64,000 bases of DNA from Paraconexibacter sp040581415 (GTDB lineage: Bacteria; Actinomycetota; Thermoleophilia; Solirubrobacterales; Solirubrobacteraceae). Location: positions 124,001-188,000 of the forward strand of contig NZ_CP114014.1 in assembly GCF_040581415.1 (NCBI RefSeq), read 5' to 3'. The notes beneath the pieces were generated by a model. That model was not told the origin of the DNA. It made no database searches and worked only from the letters and a program-made list of their open reading frames with translations. Below, one piece after another: positions 51,429-60,016 of the stretch; the first letter of the stretch is position 1; each line of letters opens with the position of its first letter. The position numbers and the translations under genes were made by a program.

Positions 51429-51467
51429 GTCCCGAACCTATCCGGGTGGGCGGGCCCGGGACGCGCG

Positions 51468-52628
51468 TCAGATCACGACGACCGTCGTCCCGTTGGACGC
51501 GAACGCGTAGACGCCCGGGGCCTCGGGGGCCGGGACGCGGACGCAGCCGTGGGACGCCGGGAACGCCGGAACGTCCGCGTACTCGTGGAAGGCGATGCCG
51601 TTGTTGAAGTACGACGCGTACGGGAGGTAGACGCTGAACGGCACCGACCAGGACCGCAGCTCCTTGCGGAAGACCTTGTAGCTGCCGGTCGGCGTCGGGG
51701 TCGCCGGCCCGCCCGAGGAGACGTGGATCGCGCGGACGACCTTGCCGCTGCTGATCAGCAGCGCGACGCCCTTCGCCCGGTAGACCTCGATCCGGCGCGA
51801 GGGGCCGCGCCCGCCGGGCTTGGGCCGGCTCGCCTGCTGCAGCTTCTGCCGGGTGAGCGGCCCGGCGACGCCGTCCCGGTCCAGGCCCTGCCAGGCCTGG
51901 AACGCCATGACGGCCTGGGTCGTCCGGTAGCCGGCCTTGCCGTCGACGGCGTCCGCCGGCAGGTAGCCCAGGTCGGCGAGCCGCTGCTGGAGCTGCCGCG
52001 CGGTAGCAGCGGGTGCGGGCGCCGGCGCGGGCGCGGGCGTCGCGGGGCCGCTGCCGACGGTCGCCGGGGGCGTGGACGGCTTGGTGAAGTCCTTGCGGCC
52101 GAGCGTCCCCGCCGCGGTCTTCGTCTGCGTCTTCGGGCTCTGCAGGCTCAGCAGGTGACCGTCGCTCAGGACCTTCGCCGAGGTGATCTCCTTGAACTGG
52201 GTCAGCGTGTAGATGACCTGGCCCAGGCGCGCGTTGAGCGTGATCTCCTGCGCCGCGGTGCGGTCCGCGGCGGCCGGCGGCACGCCCTTCAGGAAGGCGG
52301 GCGACAGCTCGATCACCGCGGCCTTGCCGTCGATCGTCAGGCGGACGACCTTCACCCCGTCCGGGATCTGCGTGGCGATGTTGCGTGCCTTCTCCTGCGT
52401 GGTCGGGCCGCGCAGCAGGGCGTTCACGGTCGGCAGGGCGGTCGTGCTCAACGTCTGGATCGTGCGGTCGACGACGCTGAACTGCTCGCCGCCGGTGAAC
52501 CAGAGCTTGATGGGCGTCGCCTTCGCGGTCGCAGCCGGGGCCGGGGTCGCACCGACCGCTGCGGCGGCTGCGGCCAGCGCGAGCACCAGCAGGACGACGA
52601 AAGGACGGGTCGCGCGGGACTTGAACAT
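51468..52628 (-). CDS. Secreted L,D-transpeptidase with GerMN and peptidoglycan-binding domains
   Basis: A 386-residue exported enzyme. A signal peptide (1-33) is followed by a GerMN domain (about 37-150, IKLWFTGGEQFSVVDRTIQT ... TLTQFKEITSAKVLSDG), an Ala/Pro linker, a PG_binding_1 domain (ARQLQQRLADLGYLPADAVD), and a YkuD L,D-transpeptidase domain (about 260-386). The last carries the catalytic motif FPASHGCVRVP, with Cys at about 362. It should make 3-3 cross-links in peptidoglycan. GerMN and YkuD in one chain is an uncommon but known actinobacterial arrangement. ATG 52628, divergent from an FnIII-like secreted protein. Confidence 0.9.
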   Translation of the reverse strand: MFKSRATRPFVVLLVLALAAAAAAVGATPAPAATAKATPIKLWFTGGEQFSVVDRTIQTLSTTALPTVNALLRGPTTQEKARNIATQIPDGVKVVRLTIDGKAAVIELSPAFLKGVPPAAADRTAAQEITLNARLGQVIYTLTQFKEITSAKVLSDGHLLSLQSPKTQTKTAAGTLGRKDFTKPSTPPATVGSGPATPAPAPAPAPAATARQLQQRLADLGYLPADAVDGKAGYRTTQAVMAFQAWQGLDRDGVAGPLTRQKLQQASRPKPGGRGPSRRIEVYRAKGVALLISSGKVVRAIHVSSGGPATPTPTGSYKVFRKELRSWSVPFSVYLPYASYFNNGIAFHEYADVPAFPASHGCVRVPAPEAPGVYAFASNGTTVVVI

Positions 52629-52695
52629 GGGCACCAGTATGAGGAAACGTGAGGAGCGGGCGTCGGTCACGCCCGCGGCGGGCATGGTACGGGCC

Positions 52696-53664
52696 ATGGT
52701 TCGCAAACTGACTCTCATGGCCGGGCTGGCGACGCTCGCGCTGACGGCGGTGCCCACCGTCGCTGCCGCCAAGGCGCCCGGCGTGGCCACGGGCGCCGCG
52801 AGCAAGGTCACGTCGACCTCCGTGCGCCTCAGCGCGAAGGTGGCACCGCGCAGCCGCAGCACGACCTACAGCTTCCAGTACGGGACGACCCGCAAGTACG
52901 GGGGCGGCACGGCGACGTTCCCGGCCGGGTCGGGCTCCAAGACCGTCAGCGTGAGCGCGGACCTCGCCGGGCTGACCGGCAACACGCTCTACCACTACCG
53001 CGTCGTGGCGAGCAACCAGGACGGCGTGGTGTCGGGCAAGGACCGGCAGTTCCGGACGGCGAAGGTGCCGCTCTCGCTGAGCGTGGCCGCGACCCCGAAC
53101 CCGGTCGGCTTCGGCGGGGCGACCACGATCACCGGCGTGCTGTCCGGGACCCACGGCCCCGGCAAGACGATCCAGCTGCAGCAGAAGGGCTTCCCGTTCA
53201 CCGCCCCGGACTTCGCGAACGCACCCGTCAGCCCGGTCGTCACCGGCGCGGACGGCAGCTTCGCCCTGACGGTGGCCGGGCTCACGCAGAACGTGCAGTA
53301 CCGCGTCTACACCACGACCGGCAAGCGCCTGGTCTCGGCGCCGGTGCTGGTCGGCGTCGCGCCGACGGTGCGGACCGCCGTCAGCACGACCCGCCCGCGG
53401 CGCGGCACGCTGGTGCGGTTCGCCGGGACCGTGACCCCGCGGTTCGTGCCGGCGCAGGTCGCGATCCAGCGCAAGGGATCGACGGGCGCATGGCTGACGG
53501 TCGGCGGCGTCTACACCCGCAGCTACGGGACGGCCAAGGCCCGCTACGCGAAGAGCGTCCGGATCCGCAACGCCGGGACGTACCGCGTCTTCGTCGGGCT
53601 GCCGAACTCGCAGTTCGCCGGGTCGACCGGCCCGGAGTTCCGGATCATCCCCCGGTCGCGTTAG
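52696..53664 (+). CDS. Secreted fibronectin-III-like protein
   Basis: A 322-residue exported protein. After the signal peptide (1-25, ending VAAA) comes an FnIII-like domain (about 30-120, with TTYSFQYGTTRKYGGGT and LTGNTLYHYRVVASNQDG). Two further Ig-like domains follow, GATTITGVLSGTHGPGKTIQ and RPRRGTLVRFAGTVTPRFVP, of the kind used as protein or glycan binders. There is no catalytic motif or wall anchor. ATG 52696 (MVRKLTLM). It is the last clearly chromosomal gene before the conjugative-element region. Confidence 0.85.
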   Translation: MVRKLTLMAGLATLALTAVPTVAAAKAPGVATGAASKVTSTSVRLSAKVAPRSRSTTYSFQYGTTRKYGGGTATFPAGSGSKTVSVSADLAGLTGNTLYHYRVVASNQDGVVSGKDRQFRTAKVPLSLSVAATPNPVGFGGATTITGVLSGTHGPGKTIQLQQKGFPFTAPDFANAPVSPVVTGADGSFALTVAGLTQNVQYRVYTTTGKRLVSAPVLVGVAPTVRTAVSTTRPRRGTLVRFAGTVTPRFVPAQVAIQRKGSTGAWLTVGGVYTRSYGTAKARYAKSVRIRNAGTYRVFVGLPNSQFAGSTGPEFRIIPRSR

Positions 53665-53693
53665 CGCAGTCCGGTCGCGGCCCCGGGCGGGCC

Positions 53694-53715
53694 GCCGCCG
53701 GGCACCGCCGGCGGC
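53694..53715 (+). terminator. GC-rich hairpin after the FnIII-like gene
   Basis: GCCGCCGG (53694-53701) and CCGGCGGC (53708-53715), with a six-base loop, 30 bases beyond the FnIII stop. It lies at the boundary with the conjugative element. Confidence 0.35.
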
Positions 53716-53799
53716 GTGCAGGACGCCGGGTCGGCCCGCCGCCTGCTGCGCCGCTTCCGCGACCCGGGGACGGGCTACGTGACCCAGGTGCTGCCGTGA
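53716..53799 (+). pseudogene. 3' remnant of a conjugation-operon gene
   Basis: An open frame with no good start ends in GSARRLLRRFRDPGTGYVTQ-VLP and a TGA at 53797-53799, 13 bases before the next gene of the element. It resembles the tail of a larger protein. The missing front part coincides with the switch from chromosomal to element DNA, so it probably marks a truncated left end. The original product is unknown. Confidence 0.35.
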
Positions 53800-53812
53800 C
53801 CGTCTCGGCGGC

Positions 53813-54337
53813 GTGGCGATCGCGGGGCTCCTGCTGTGCCAGGCAGGATGCGGCCACCCGGGGCCGCTCCCTGCGGCGCCGAGGGTCGTGCGGGAGCCGT
53901 CCGTGCCGCGAGTGCCCGTGCCGGCGCCGCGGGAGGCGCAGCAGGTCGCCATCACCTACGTGCTTGCCGCGCGCCTCAGCACGCCATGGACGATGCTCCG
54001 CGCTGCCGCCCGCCAGCGCGAGCTCGCGGCCCCGGCCCTCGCCCGGCGTCTGGCCGAGGTGGCGCCGACGGCCGCGGACGTGGAGCAGGCGCGCGTCACG
54101 GGGACCGGAACGCATGCGCGCCTGGTCTCCCGTGCCTCCCGCCGTCTCACGCGGCGCACCGCGCTCGTTGCCGTCGGCACCGAGGAGCACGCGGCCGGCG
54201 CGAACGCCCCTTCGGCGCAGGTGGTGATCAGTCGTGTCCGGCTCGTCCGCACGCGCCGCGGCTGGCGCGTGACGGCGTGCACCGTCGTTCCCACGGCTCG
54301 CACCGTTCAGCAAGCGCTCGAGGAGGGTCCGTCATGA
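53813..54337 (+). CDS. Conjugative-element accessory protein, 174 residues
   Basis: No family is recognised with confidence. The N-terminus is short and hydrophobic with two Cys (AIAGLLLCQAGCGHPG), suggesting a lipoprotein or membrane-tethered protein; the lipobox is imperfect. The main part has an alpha-helical stretch (AITYVLAARLSTPWTMLRAA) then beta strands with HARLVSRASRRLTRRTALVAV and VISRVRLVRTRRGWRVTACT, a pattern like small TcpC/VirB8-type or NTF2-like conjugation proteins. Start GTG 53813. Its TGA overlaps the TraG ATG (ATGA), so it belongs to the same transfer operon. The function is inferred from position. Confidence 0.6.
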   Translation: MAIAGLLLCQAGCGHPGPLPAAPRVVREPSVPRVPVPAPREAQQVAITYVLAARLSTPWTMLRAAARQRELAAPALARRLAEVAPTAADVEQARVTGTGTHARLVSRASRRLTRRTALVAVGTEEHAAGANAPSAQVVISRVRLVRTRRGWRVTACTVVPTARTVQQALEEGPS

Positions 54338-55931
54338 CCAAGGACGAGCAGGACCGCCTCGCCCTGCACCTGCTGCTGCTGACCGCCGTCGCCACGGGTG
54401 TCGGCGCGCTGCTCTACCTGCTGCTCGCCGCCGTGACGCTACTCGCCAGCGGCCAGCTGCCACCGCTCACCGAGGGCATCGTGGGGATGGCCCAGGTCCC
54501 GTGGCATGCCGGCGACCCCGCTGCCGCGTTCGACCCGACCACCGCACGCCTGCTGCCGGGAGCGGCGTGGTTCTGGCTGACGCTCGCGACCGTGATGCTG
54601 ACGGGGCTGGGCGCAGCCGGCTGGCTGGCCCTCCGGGTGGACCGGGCCAGGGGTCGGCGGGTCATGGCGCTGCGCCCATACGATCCGCGCCGCCGGATCA
54701 CGCCGCGGGCGTTCGCCCGCCCCCGCGACCTGCGGCACATGCCTGCCGGCGTGCCCGACTCGTGGAGCACGATCCGTCTGGACGGCCGCATGATCGGCAC
54801 CGCCCCGCAGTCGCACATTCTGCTCATCGCACCGACCCGCTCGGGCAAGACCACGGGCCCGGTCACCGCGTGGACCCTCGAGCACCAGGGACCCGCTGTC
54901 GTCACATCGACCAAGATCGACATCGTCGCGCTCACCGCCGGCGCCCGACTGCGCCACGGACCGGTCTGGATCTACGGCCCCGGCGTACCTGACGACGCGC
55001 TGCCGCTGCCCGCGTGCGGCTGGACGCCGCTCGACGGGTGCGCCACCTGGGAGGGCGCGCAGATGATGGCCCGGTGGCTCGCCGCCAACACGACCGGTGG
55101 CAGCGACGTGCAGGAGTCCGACGGCGGCCGTTTCTACAACAAGGAGGCGGGCCGTGTCCTCGCCGCCCTCCTGCACGCCGCCAAGCTCGCCGGTCGCGAC
55201 ATGCTCACCGTCAACCGCTGGCTGCGCCGCGAGGACGCTGAGCCCCTCCGCCTGCTGCGCACCCACGGCGCCGATCTGGCCGCCGAGACCCTCGACGCCT
55301 TCCGCAAGACGGACACGAAGCCGCGGTCGCTGACGATCGCCACCTGCGGGCAGCTCATCGACGCCTACGAGTTCGCCTCCGTTCAGGCGAGCGATTACAG
55401 CGACTTCTCCCCGTCCCGTCTCCTAGACGGCGGGACCTGAAGCATGGCCCGCTGGAACCGACGCTGCGGATCATCCTCGACGAGGCCAGCCGCCTGGCCG
55501 CCACCGACGACCTCCCGTCGCTGCTGTCGATCAGCGCCGGCTGGGGCGTGAGGATCGCCACCGTCTGGCAGAACCTCGACCAGATCACCGCCCGCTACGG
55601 ACATCGCGGGGCGGAGATCCTCGGCAACAGCCTCACCACCCTCGTCCTCGGCCCGATCCACGACCCCGGCACCCGTGAGCACCTCGTCGCCCTGCTGGAC
55701 GCAGAGCGCGTCGACGAGATCACCTACGACGTCGACAGTCTCGGCGGTCGCCGCGCCCGATCAAGCGCCCATCGCGACAGGGACAAGGTGACTGCCCAGA
55801 CGCTGCAGCAGCTCGCCCTCGGCGAGGGCCTGCTGATCGCAAGCCGCGAGCTCCCTGCCAGAGGAAGGGTCTTGCCGTACTGGCAGCGCCGAGATCTCAA
55901 GGCGCTCATCGAGCACGGCAAGAGTGCATGA
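54334..55931 (+). pseudogene. VirD4/TraG-type coupling protein, disrupted
   Basis: The coupling ATPase that brings the relaxase-DNA complex to the transfer channel. The first part (54334-55440, 368 residues) has two transmembrane helices (about 12-37 and 75-100), Walker A (APTRSGKTTG, 166-175), TSTKIDIVALT and GGRFYNKEAGRVLAALLHAA. It ends at SRLLDGGT and a TGA. The rest continues in another frame from about 55440: HGPLEPTLRIILDEASRL (Walker B) to WQNLDQITARYGHRGAEILG and a stop at 55931. Relative to TraG proteins, roughly 40-60 residues between the two parts appear to be missing. An inactive coupling protein is the simplest reading; a sequencing error alone would not explain the missing part. 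Confidence 0.75.
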
Positions 55932-56345
55932 CCCGCTCGCCGCGCTGACACGCCAGCGCAGGCCCCGCCCGCAGCGACGCCTGATCATGGCGTGCATCAC
56001 GATTCGTTCTGCCTAGATTGCAATCGTTATGTGAGTATGCAAAACTACGTTCCGCGGCCCTTCCCAGTCCCGCTAGGAGCTCGAACCGTGGACCTGCCAG
56101 ACGCTGGACCTGACGTTCCCTTCACCGGCGTCGAATCGACCACTCGAACGCCGGCGTCGCGCGCGTGAAAACGCGCTCTTCAGGATGGCGGTGACGCTGG
56201 CTGTCGCCGGCGCAACCGACGCGACCGCGGGCCTTGTTGTCCACCGACTTCGCGGAAGAAGTTCCCCAGGTAGTCCGGCCCGGTTTCTGAGGCCAAGGAA
56301 CCGGACTCCTGGGTCCACCGATCAGACACACAGGAGCGTATCGAG
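55932..56345. other. 414-bp non-coding region with hairpins and a palindrome
   Basis: No gene found. It contains GATTGCAATC (56016-56025, perfect palindrome) in an AT-richer patch. A 7-bp stem CCGGCGT/ACGCCGG lies at 56125-56154. The hairpin GCGCGT-GAAA-ACGCGC at 56161-56176 is followed by TCTT. It could hold the promoter of the next operon, a terminator for the coupling protein gene, or a transfer origin. Confidence 0.55.
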
Positions 56346-56519
56346 ATGCTGGCCAGCAGGATGCAGGTGGAGGTGGCGTCCTCGGACGTCACGTTCGAGA
56401 CCAATCCGGTCATCAAGATGTCGGTCACCGACGTGGACGTCTGGTGGCTCACTGACGAGCCCATGCCGGCGGACGACCAGGACTGCCCGTGGCAGGCCCC
56501 GGCGGAGCCGGCGACATGA
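56346..56519 (+). CDS. 57-residue acidic protein, first gene of the element's membrane/protease operon
   Basis: A short gene beginning MLASRMQVEVASSDVTFETN and ending DDQDCPWQAPAEPAT. It is acidic, with VWWLTDEP as a Trp-rich patch and a single Cys, and has no signal or membrane segment. AGGAG stands nine bases before the ATG at 56346. Its stop overlaps the start of the next gene (ATGA at 56516-56519), so it is translated with it. No family known. Tight coupling and the good ribosome-binding site support a real protein. Confidence 0.7.
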   Translation: MLASRMQVEVASSDVTFETNPVIKMSVTDVDVWWLTDEPMPADDQDCPWQAPAEPAT

Positions 56520-58255
56520 GCCTCTTCGAGCGAGACGGGATCCGGCGCCACGGCGGTGCTCCCGATGAGGTGACCGCTAATCGCCTGGGAGGGATCGGTT
56601 CGGTCCCTCCGGCGTCCCCGCCTCCGCCGGTGGATTTGCCGCCGGCGGACGACGATGGAGCCAAGGAGCAAGCGGGCGGTGCTCCGCTGCACGACATCAA
56701 GCGTCACCCGGAGGATCCCCCGGGTGCCCTGAAGCGAACAGCTCGCGAAGTTTGCGATCCCGAGGCCATCCGCGAGTTCGCCGAGGGTTACGGAATCGCG
56801 ATGCAGGCGGTCGACGACACGACCTTCAACCACGAGGTCCGGAAGACCTACGGCGGGGTTCGCGAAGTGCGAGAGGGCGCGATCATCGGCCCGGCCCAGG
56901 CCGCTGCCGCGGAGCAGTTGAAGATCGTCGAGACGACACCGGTCGAGGTGCAGCAGATCGTGGCTGACCGGCATGCGGACGGCGTCAAGGCCGACCGGCT
57001 TGAGACGTCGGCCGTCCCGAAGGCCGACGCGAAGCTTGTCGCGGCCAAGGCCGAGGTGCCGCTGGCCGAGACGAGGCTCGAAGCGGCGGATGTCAAGGTG
57101 GCCGACATCCGGCCGACCGGGGTTGAACAGGACACGCGACCCGGAAGCTTGATGCAGTGGGTCGCCCTGTCGTCGACGCTGATGGTGATCGTCGCCGTGC
57201 TGGACATGATCGTCACGACGTTCGTGCTCGAGCCGGCGATCGCCGATCTGGTCGTGACGAGCATCCAGTACGGCACCTACCTGATCTCAGCCGGCGTCAG
57301 CTCGTCGCTGATCATCGCCTCGGCGGCTGCCGGGTTCGCCCTGGCGGCCATGCGGCTACCGGGGCGGATCGTTGGCGGCCTGATGCTCGGGATCTTCAGC
57401 CTGATCATGATCAAGCTCGTCACTGGCCTTGACGCGCTACGGGAAGGCGACGAGGGCGGCACGGCCGCGCTCACGGCGGCGACGCTCGCGGCCTGCTTCG
57501 TGTCGCTGCTCGTCGGCTACGCCTCAGCGACGTACAAGGACTTCCGCATGCGCAGGGACCTCGTAGTCGAGGCGGGTACCGACCTCGGCGACGCACTGGC
57601 GCAGCGGACGTCAGCCACTGCGGAGCTCGAGGCCGCGAAGGCCAAGGTCGCGGATGCGGCCACCGAACTCGAGGCGCTGCATCAGCAGATCGAGATCCTG
57701 CGGGATTCCGCTTCGCGTGCTGACTCCGCGGCACTCGTCCGCGAGGCGAAGGGCGTTACTGCTGAGGTCGAGGCCTCCAAGATCGAGGCGATCGCGGTCA
57801 CCGGCGTCAAGCAGGAGATCGCCGCGCACGAGAAGTGGGCCGTCGCGATCGCGACCTCGGCTCGCGCGAAGGCCCGCGCCGAGGAGCTGCCCGAGGGCGA
57901 CGACATCCGCCCAGTGGACGTGCCGCACCCGGTCGCGGCGAACCCGGAATCCGATGGGCTGACGGGGATGCAGAAAGCGGCCATCGCCGTCCTTGGACTC
58001 GGGGCCGTCGGTGGCTTCGTCGTCTCCCTGCTCGCGGTGCCGATCGGTGCCGGGATCTCCGCCCTCCTGATGCTGCTCAGCTCGCGCCGCAAGCCCGGCG
58101 AGCAGAGCGGGACGGACGGAACCGGTTCGCCGGTCGAGCGCCGCCCGGTGATCGGGTCGCCGGCCCCGGAGGACAGCCCGCTCTACCGCTACCAGCCCGA
58201 CCGCATGACCAACAAGTACGGCAACGGCGGCGCCGGTACGGGCGAGAGCCAGTAG
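56516..58255 (+). CDS. Polytopic membrane protein with long coiled coil (unknown function)
   Basis: A 579-residue protein of no recognised family. A Pro-rich cytoplasmic start and an Ala/Glu-rich helical region (about 80-210) lead to four transmembrane helices (about 214-237, 255-280, 284-302 and 318-340). A coiled coil of about 85 residues (ATAELEAAKAKVADAATELE ... EVEASKIEAIAVTGVKQEI) follows, then one or two more membrane segments (about 487-523) and a Gly/Arg-rich tail. The ATG at 56516 overlaps the 57-residue gene. The Cys-poor, Ala-rich coiled coil suggests a scaffold or a tape-measure-like transfer component; a role in conjugation is inferred from context. Confidence 0.75.
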   Translation: MSLFERDGIRRHGGAPDEVTANRLGGIGSVPPASPPPPVDLPPADDDGAKEQAGGAPLHDIKRHPEDPPGALKRTAREVCDPEAIREFAEGYGIAMQAVDDTTFNHEVRKTYGGVREVREGAIIGPAQAAAAEQLKIVETTPVEVQQIVADRHADGVKADRLETSAVPKADAKLVAAKAEVPLAETRLEAADVKVADIRPTGVEQDTRPGSLMQWVALSSTLMVIVAVLDMIVTTFVLEPAIADLVVTSIQYGTYLISAGVSSSLIIASAAAGFALAAMRLPGRIVGGLMLGIFSLIMIKLVTGLDALREGDEGGTAALTAATLAACFVSLLVGYASATYKDFRMRRDLVVEAGTDLGDALAQRTSATAELEAAKAKVADAATELEALHQQIEILRDSASRADSAALVREAKGVTAEVEASKIEAIAVTGVKQEIAAHEKWAVAIATSARAKARAEELPEGDDIRPVDVPHPVAANPESDGLTGMQKAAIAVLGLGAVGGFVVSLLAVPIGAGISALLMLLSSRRKPGEQSGTDGTGSPVERRPVIGSPAPEDSPLYRYQPDRMTNKYGNGGAGTGESQ

Positions 58256-58288
58256 TTCAACCCCTACGAGAGCAAGGGCATCAACACC

Positions 58289-59077
58289 ATGAACATTTTC
58301 ATCAAGGTCTGGGACCAGCCGTTCAAGTTCCCGGCGCTCATCATCCCCGCAGTCGTCGCGACGTTCCTCGCGACCGGCTGCGGCCAGCAGATGCAGGCGG
58401 TCTGCCCCGACGTGCCCGAGCGCGTCGTGCTCGTCCCCTCAACCAGCGCCTCTGACCTGGCGACCAGCCAGGACCTGGGCCCGGCGGTCGCGGCGCAGGC
58501 GGTCGCCCGGGCCGCGAACTCCTGCGGCCGGATCAGCGTCGGCCTACAGAACAATGCTGTGGAGTCGGACCTCGAGCTGCTGTCCCTCGAGCTCACGCCG
58601 AAGCGCACCATGGCGTTCAACGCCAAGCCCGTGATCAAGCCGCTGATCAAGGAGGCCGAGGCCTTCGTGCAGGACACGTTGCTCGGGCCGCTCGCCACGA
58701 TCCCGCCGACGAACGGATCCCCGTTCATCAACGGGCTCATCAAGATGGCGACCGAGCTGAACGCGCACGGCGGCGTGCCCGCGACGATCATCCTGCTCGG
58801 CGACGGCATCGCGATCGAGCGCACGCCCAGCGGCGGCCTTGTGGACTTCCGCACCACCGATGTGCCCAAGGCGCTGCTGGACGAGTTCGTTCCGCTCCTG
58901 GCACCGCTGAAGGCCAGCTGCGTGATGCTCGTGTCGGCCGGTGCCGAGTCCGACCTCACGGACGAGACCCTGCGCAACGGACAGAAGCTGCTCGGCGACA
59001 CGCTCAACGAGGCCGGTATCGGCTTCGTCGCCACGCGCTCACGTGACGTCCCGACGTCCTGTCCGGCGATCCCATGA
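58289..59077 (+). CDS. Lipoprotein with VWA-like features (unknown function)
   Basis: A 262-residue exported protein. After a hydrophobic start a lipobox ATGC gives Cys31 (FLATGCGQQ). The rest resembles a von Willebrand A fold: VVLVPSTSASDLATS at the metal-site strand (the first Asp is missing), IILLGDGIAIERTP, and CVMLVSAGAESDLTDETLRN followed by GIGFVATRSRDVP. The missing metal-binding Asp argues for a degenerate or non-metal version. ATG 58289. Its stop overlaps the metalloprotease gene (ATGA), so the two are coupled. It may anchor or regulate the protease outside the membrane; this is a guess from order. Confidence 0.7.
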   Translation: MNIFIKVWDQPFKFPALIIPAVVATFLATGCGQQMQAVCPDVPERVVLVPSTSASDLATSQDLGPAVAAQAVARAANSCGRISVGLQNNAVESDLELLSLELTPKRTMAFNAKPVIKPLIKEAEAFVQDTLLGPLATIPPTNGSPFINGLIKMATELNAHGGVPATIILLGDGIAIERTPSGGLVDFRTTDVPKALLDEFVPLLAPLKASCVMLVSAGAESDLTDETLRNGQKLLGDTLNEAGIGFVATRSRDVPTSCPAIP

Positions 59078-59679
59078 ACAGCCCGACGTCGCAGATCCTC
59101 TCAGCGGCCCTCACCGTGTTCGCCGCGAGCGGCGCCCTCGTCCTCGCCCGCGAGCCCGCCAAGCCACCCAGCGCCTCTCACCCAACGCCGACGTCATCGA
59201 CATCGTTGTCCACGCCGCCTACACCGGCCGCCGCCAAGGTCGACCGTGTCTTTTCCATCTACCCGGGCGCCGAGCCCCAGGACAGGATGGCCAAGGCCGT
59301 CGCCTTCTGGAACGGCGTCGGGGCCAACGTCGAGGTCACGATCACGGCCGACAAGGACACGGCCGACATCGTGATGCTGCCCGACCGAGCACTCCCCGAG
59401 GGCACCGTGGGACGCACCGGCGTGAGATGCACGTCGACTCCATGTCGGCCGACGGAACGCGGGGTGATCACCATGTCGGCGCAGGCCGGGTATCCGCGGC
59501 AGCTCGCTCTGATCCACGAGATCGGACACGCCATGGGTCTGGCGCATTACCGCGGAAGCGGATGCGCCGTGATGGCACCGGACGCCCGTTCGTGCGATCG
59601 CAAAGTCCCGGACCGTGTTCCGGCCGGTGACCGCGACGCGCTCATCCAGGCCTGGGGCAATGCCCCGAACGCCGGGTAG
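59074..59679 (+). CDS. Secreted matrixin-like zinc metalloprotease
   Basis: A 201-residue exported metzincin. A hydrophobic N-terminus (SAALTVFAASGALVLA) and a Pro/Ser/Thr-rich linker precede the protease domain (about 57-195). The zinc motif HEIGHAMGLAH (His148, Glu149, His152, His158) and the Met-turn (AVMAP, Met167) are complete. Two Cys pairs (VRCTSTPCRP; GSGCAVMAPDARSCD) probably form disulfides. It is shorter than most matrixins and lacks a recognisable pro-peptide. The start overlaps the lipoprotein stop. A protease coupled to a membrane and a lipoprotein gene on a conjugative element may trim the cell envelope during transfer. Confidence 0.85.
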   Translation: MNSPTSQILSAALTVFAASGALVLAREPAKPPSASHPTPTSSTSLSTPPTPAAAKVDRVFSIYPGAEPQDRMAKAVAFWNGVGANVEVTITADKDTADIVMLPDRALPEGTVGRTGVRCTSTPCRPTERGVITMSAQAGYPRQLALIHEIGHAMGLAHYRGSGCAVMAPDARSCDRKVPDRVPAGDRDALIQAWGNAPNAG

Positions 59680-59753
59680 CCCGCTGGCGCCCTGTCCTCC
59701 ACGCGCTGGCCCTTTGGCCCGACCTACCCCATTCAACACGAGGTGATGAACCC

Positions 59754-59921
59754 ATGATGTACCCACCCTGGAAGTACGCCCACTGCAAGAAGTGCGGGAA
59801 GAAGGTCCGGATGACCGCGTGCAAGGTCTGCAAGGGGCAGGGCAAGGTCGGCATGTCCCAGTGCCGCAACGCGTGCGGGCAGAAGGGCTACCTATGCCCG
59901 ACCCACGGCAAGAACTACTGA
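59754..59921 (+). CDS. 55-residue Cys-rich zinc-ribbon mini-protein
   Basis: A small basic protein beginning MMYPPWKYAHCKKCGKKVRM. It has HCKKCG, ACKVCKGQGK (like the CxxCxGxG zinc repeats of DnaJ), CRNACG and LCPTHGK, seven Cys in all plus His, enough for one or two zinc sites. AGGTGA lies six bases before the ATG at 59754; a second ATG follows at once. There is no signal peptide. It follows the metalloprotease gene by 74 bp in the same direction. A nucleic-acid- or protein-binding role is likely by fold type only. Confidence 0.7.
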   Translation: MMYPPWKYAHCKKCGKKVRMTACKVCKGQGKVGMSQCRNACGQKGYLCPTHGKNY

Positions 59922-60016
59922 CCCGACGATTCGACGACGAACGGCGTGATCGAGCGCTACGACGACGCGAAGGTCTGAGCCATGCTCGCTGGGGAACGAA
60001 CTCAGTGACGACTCGA

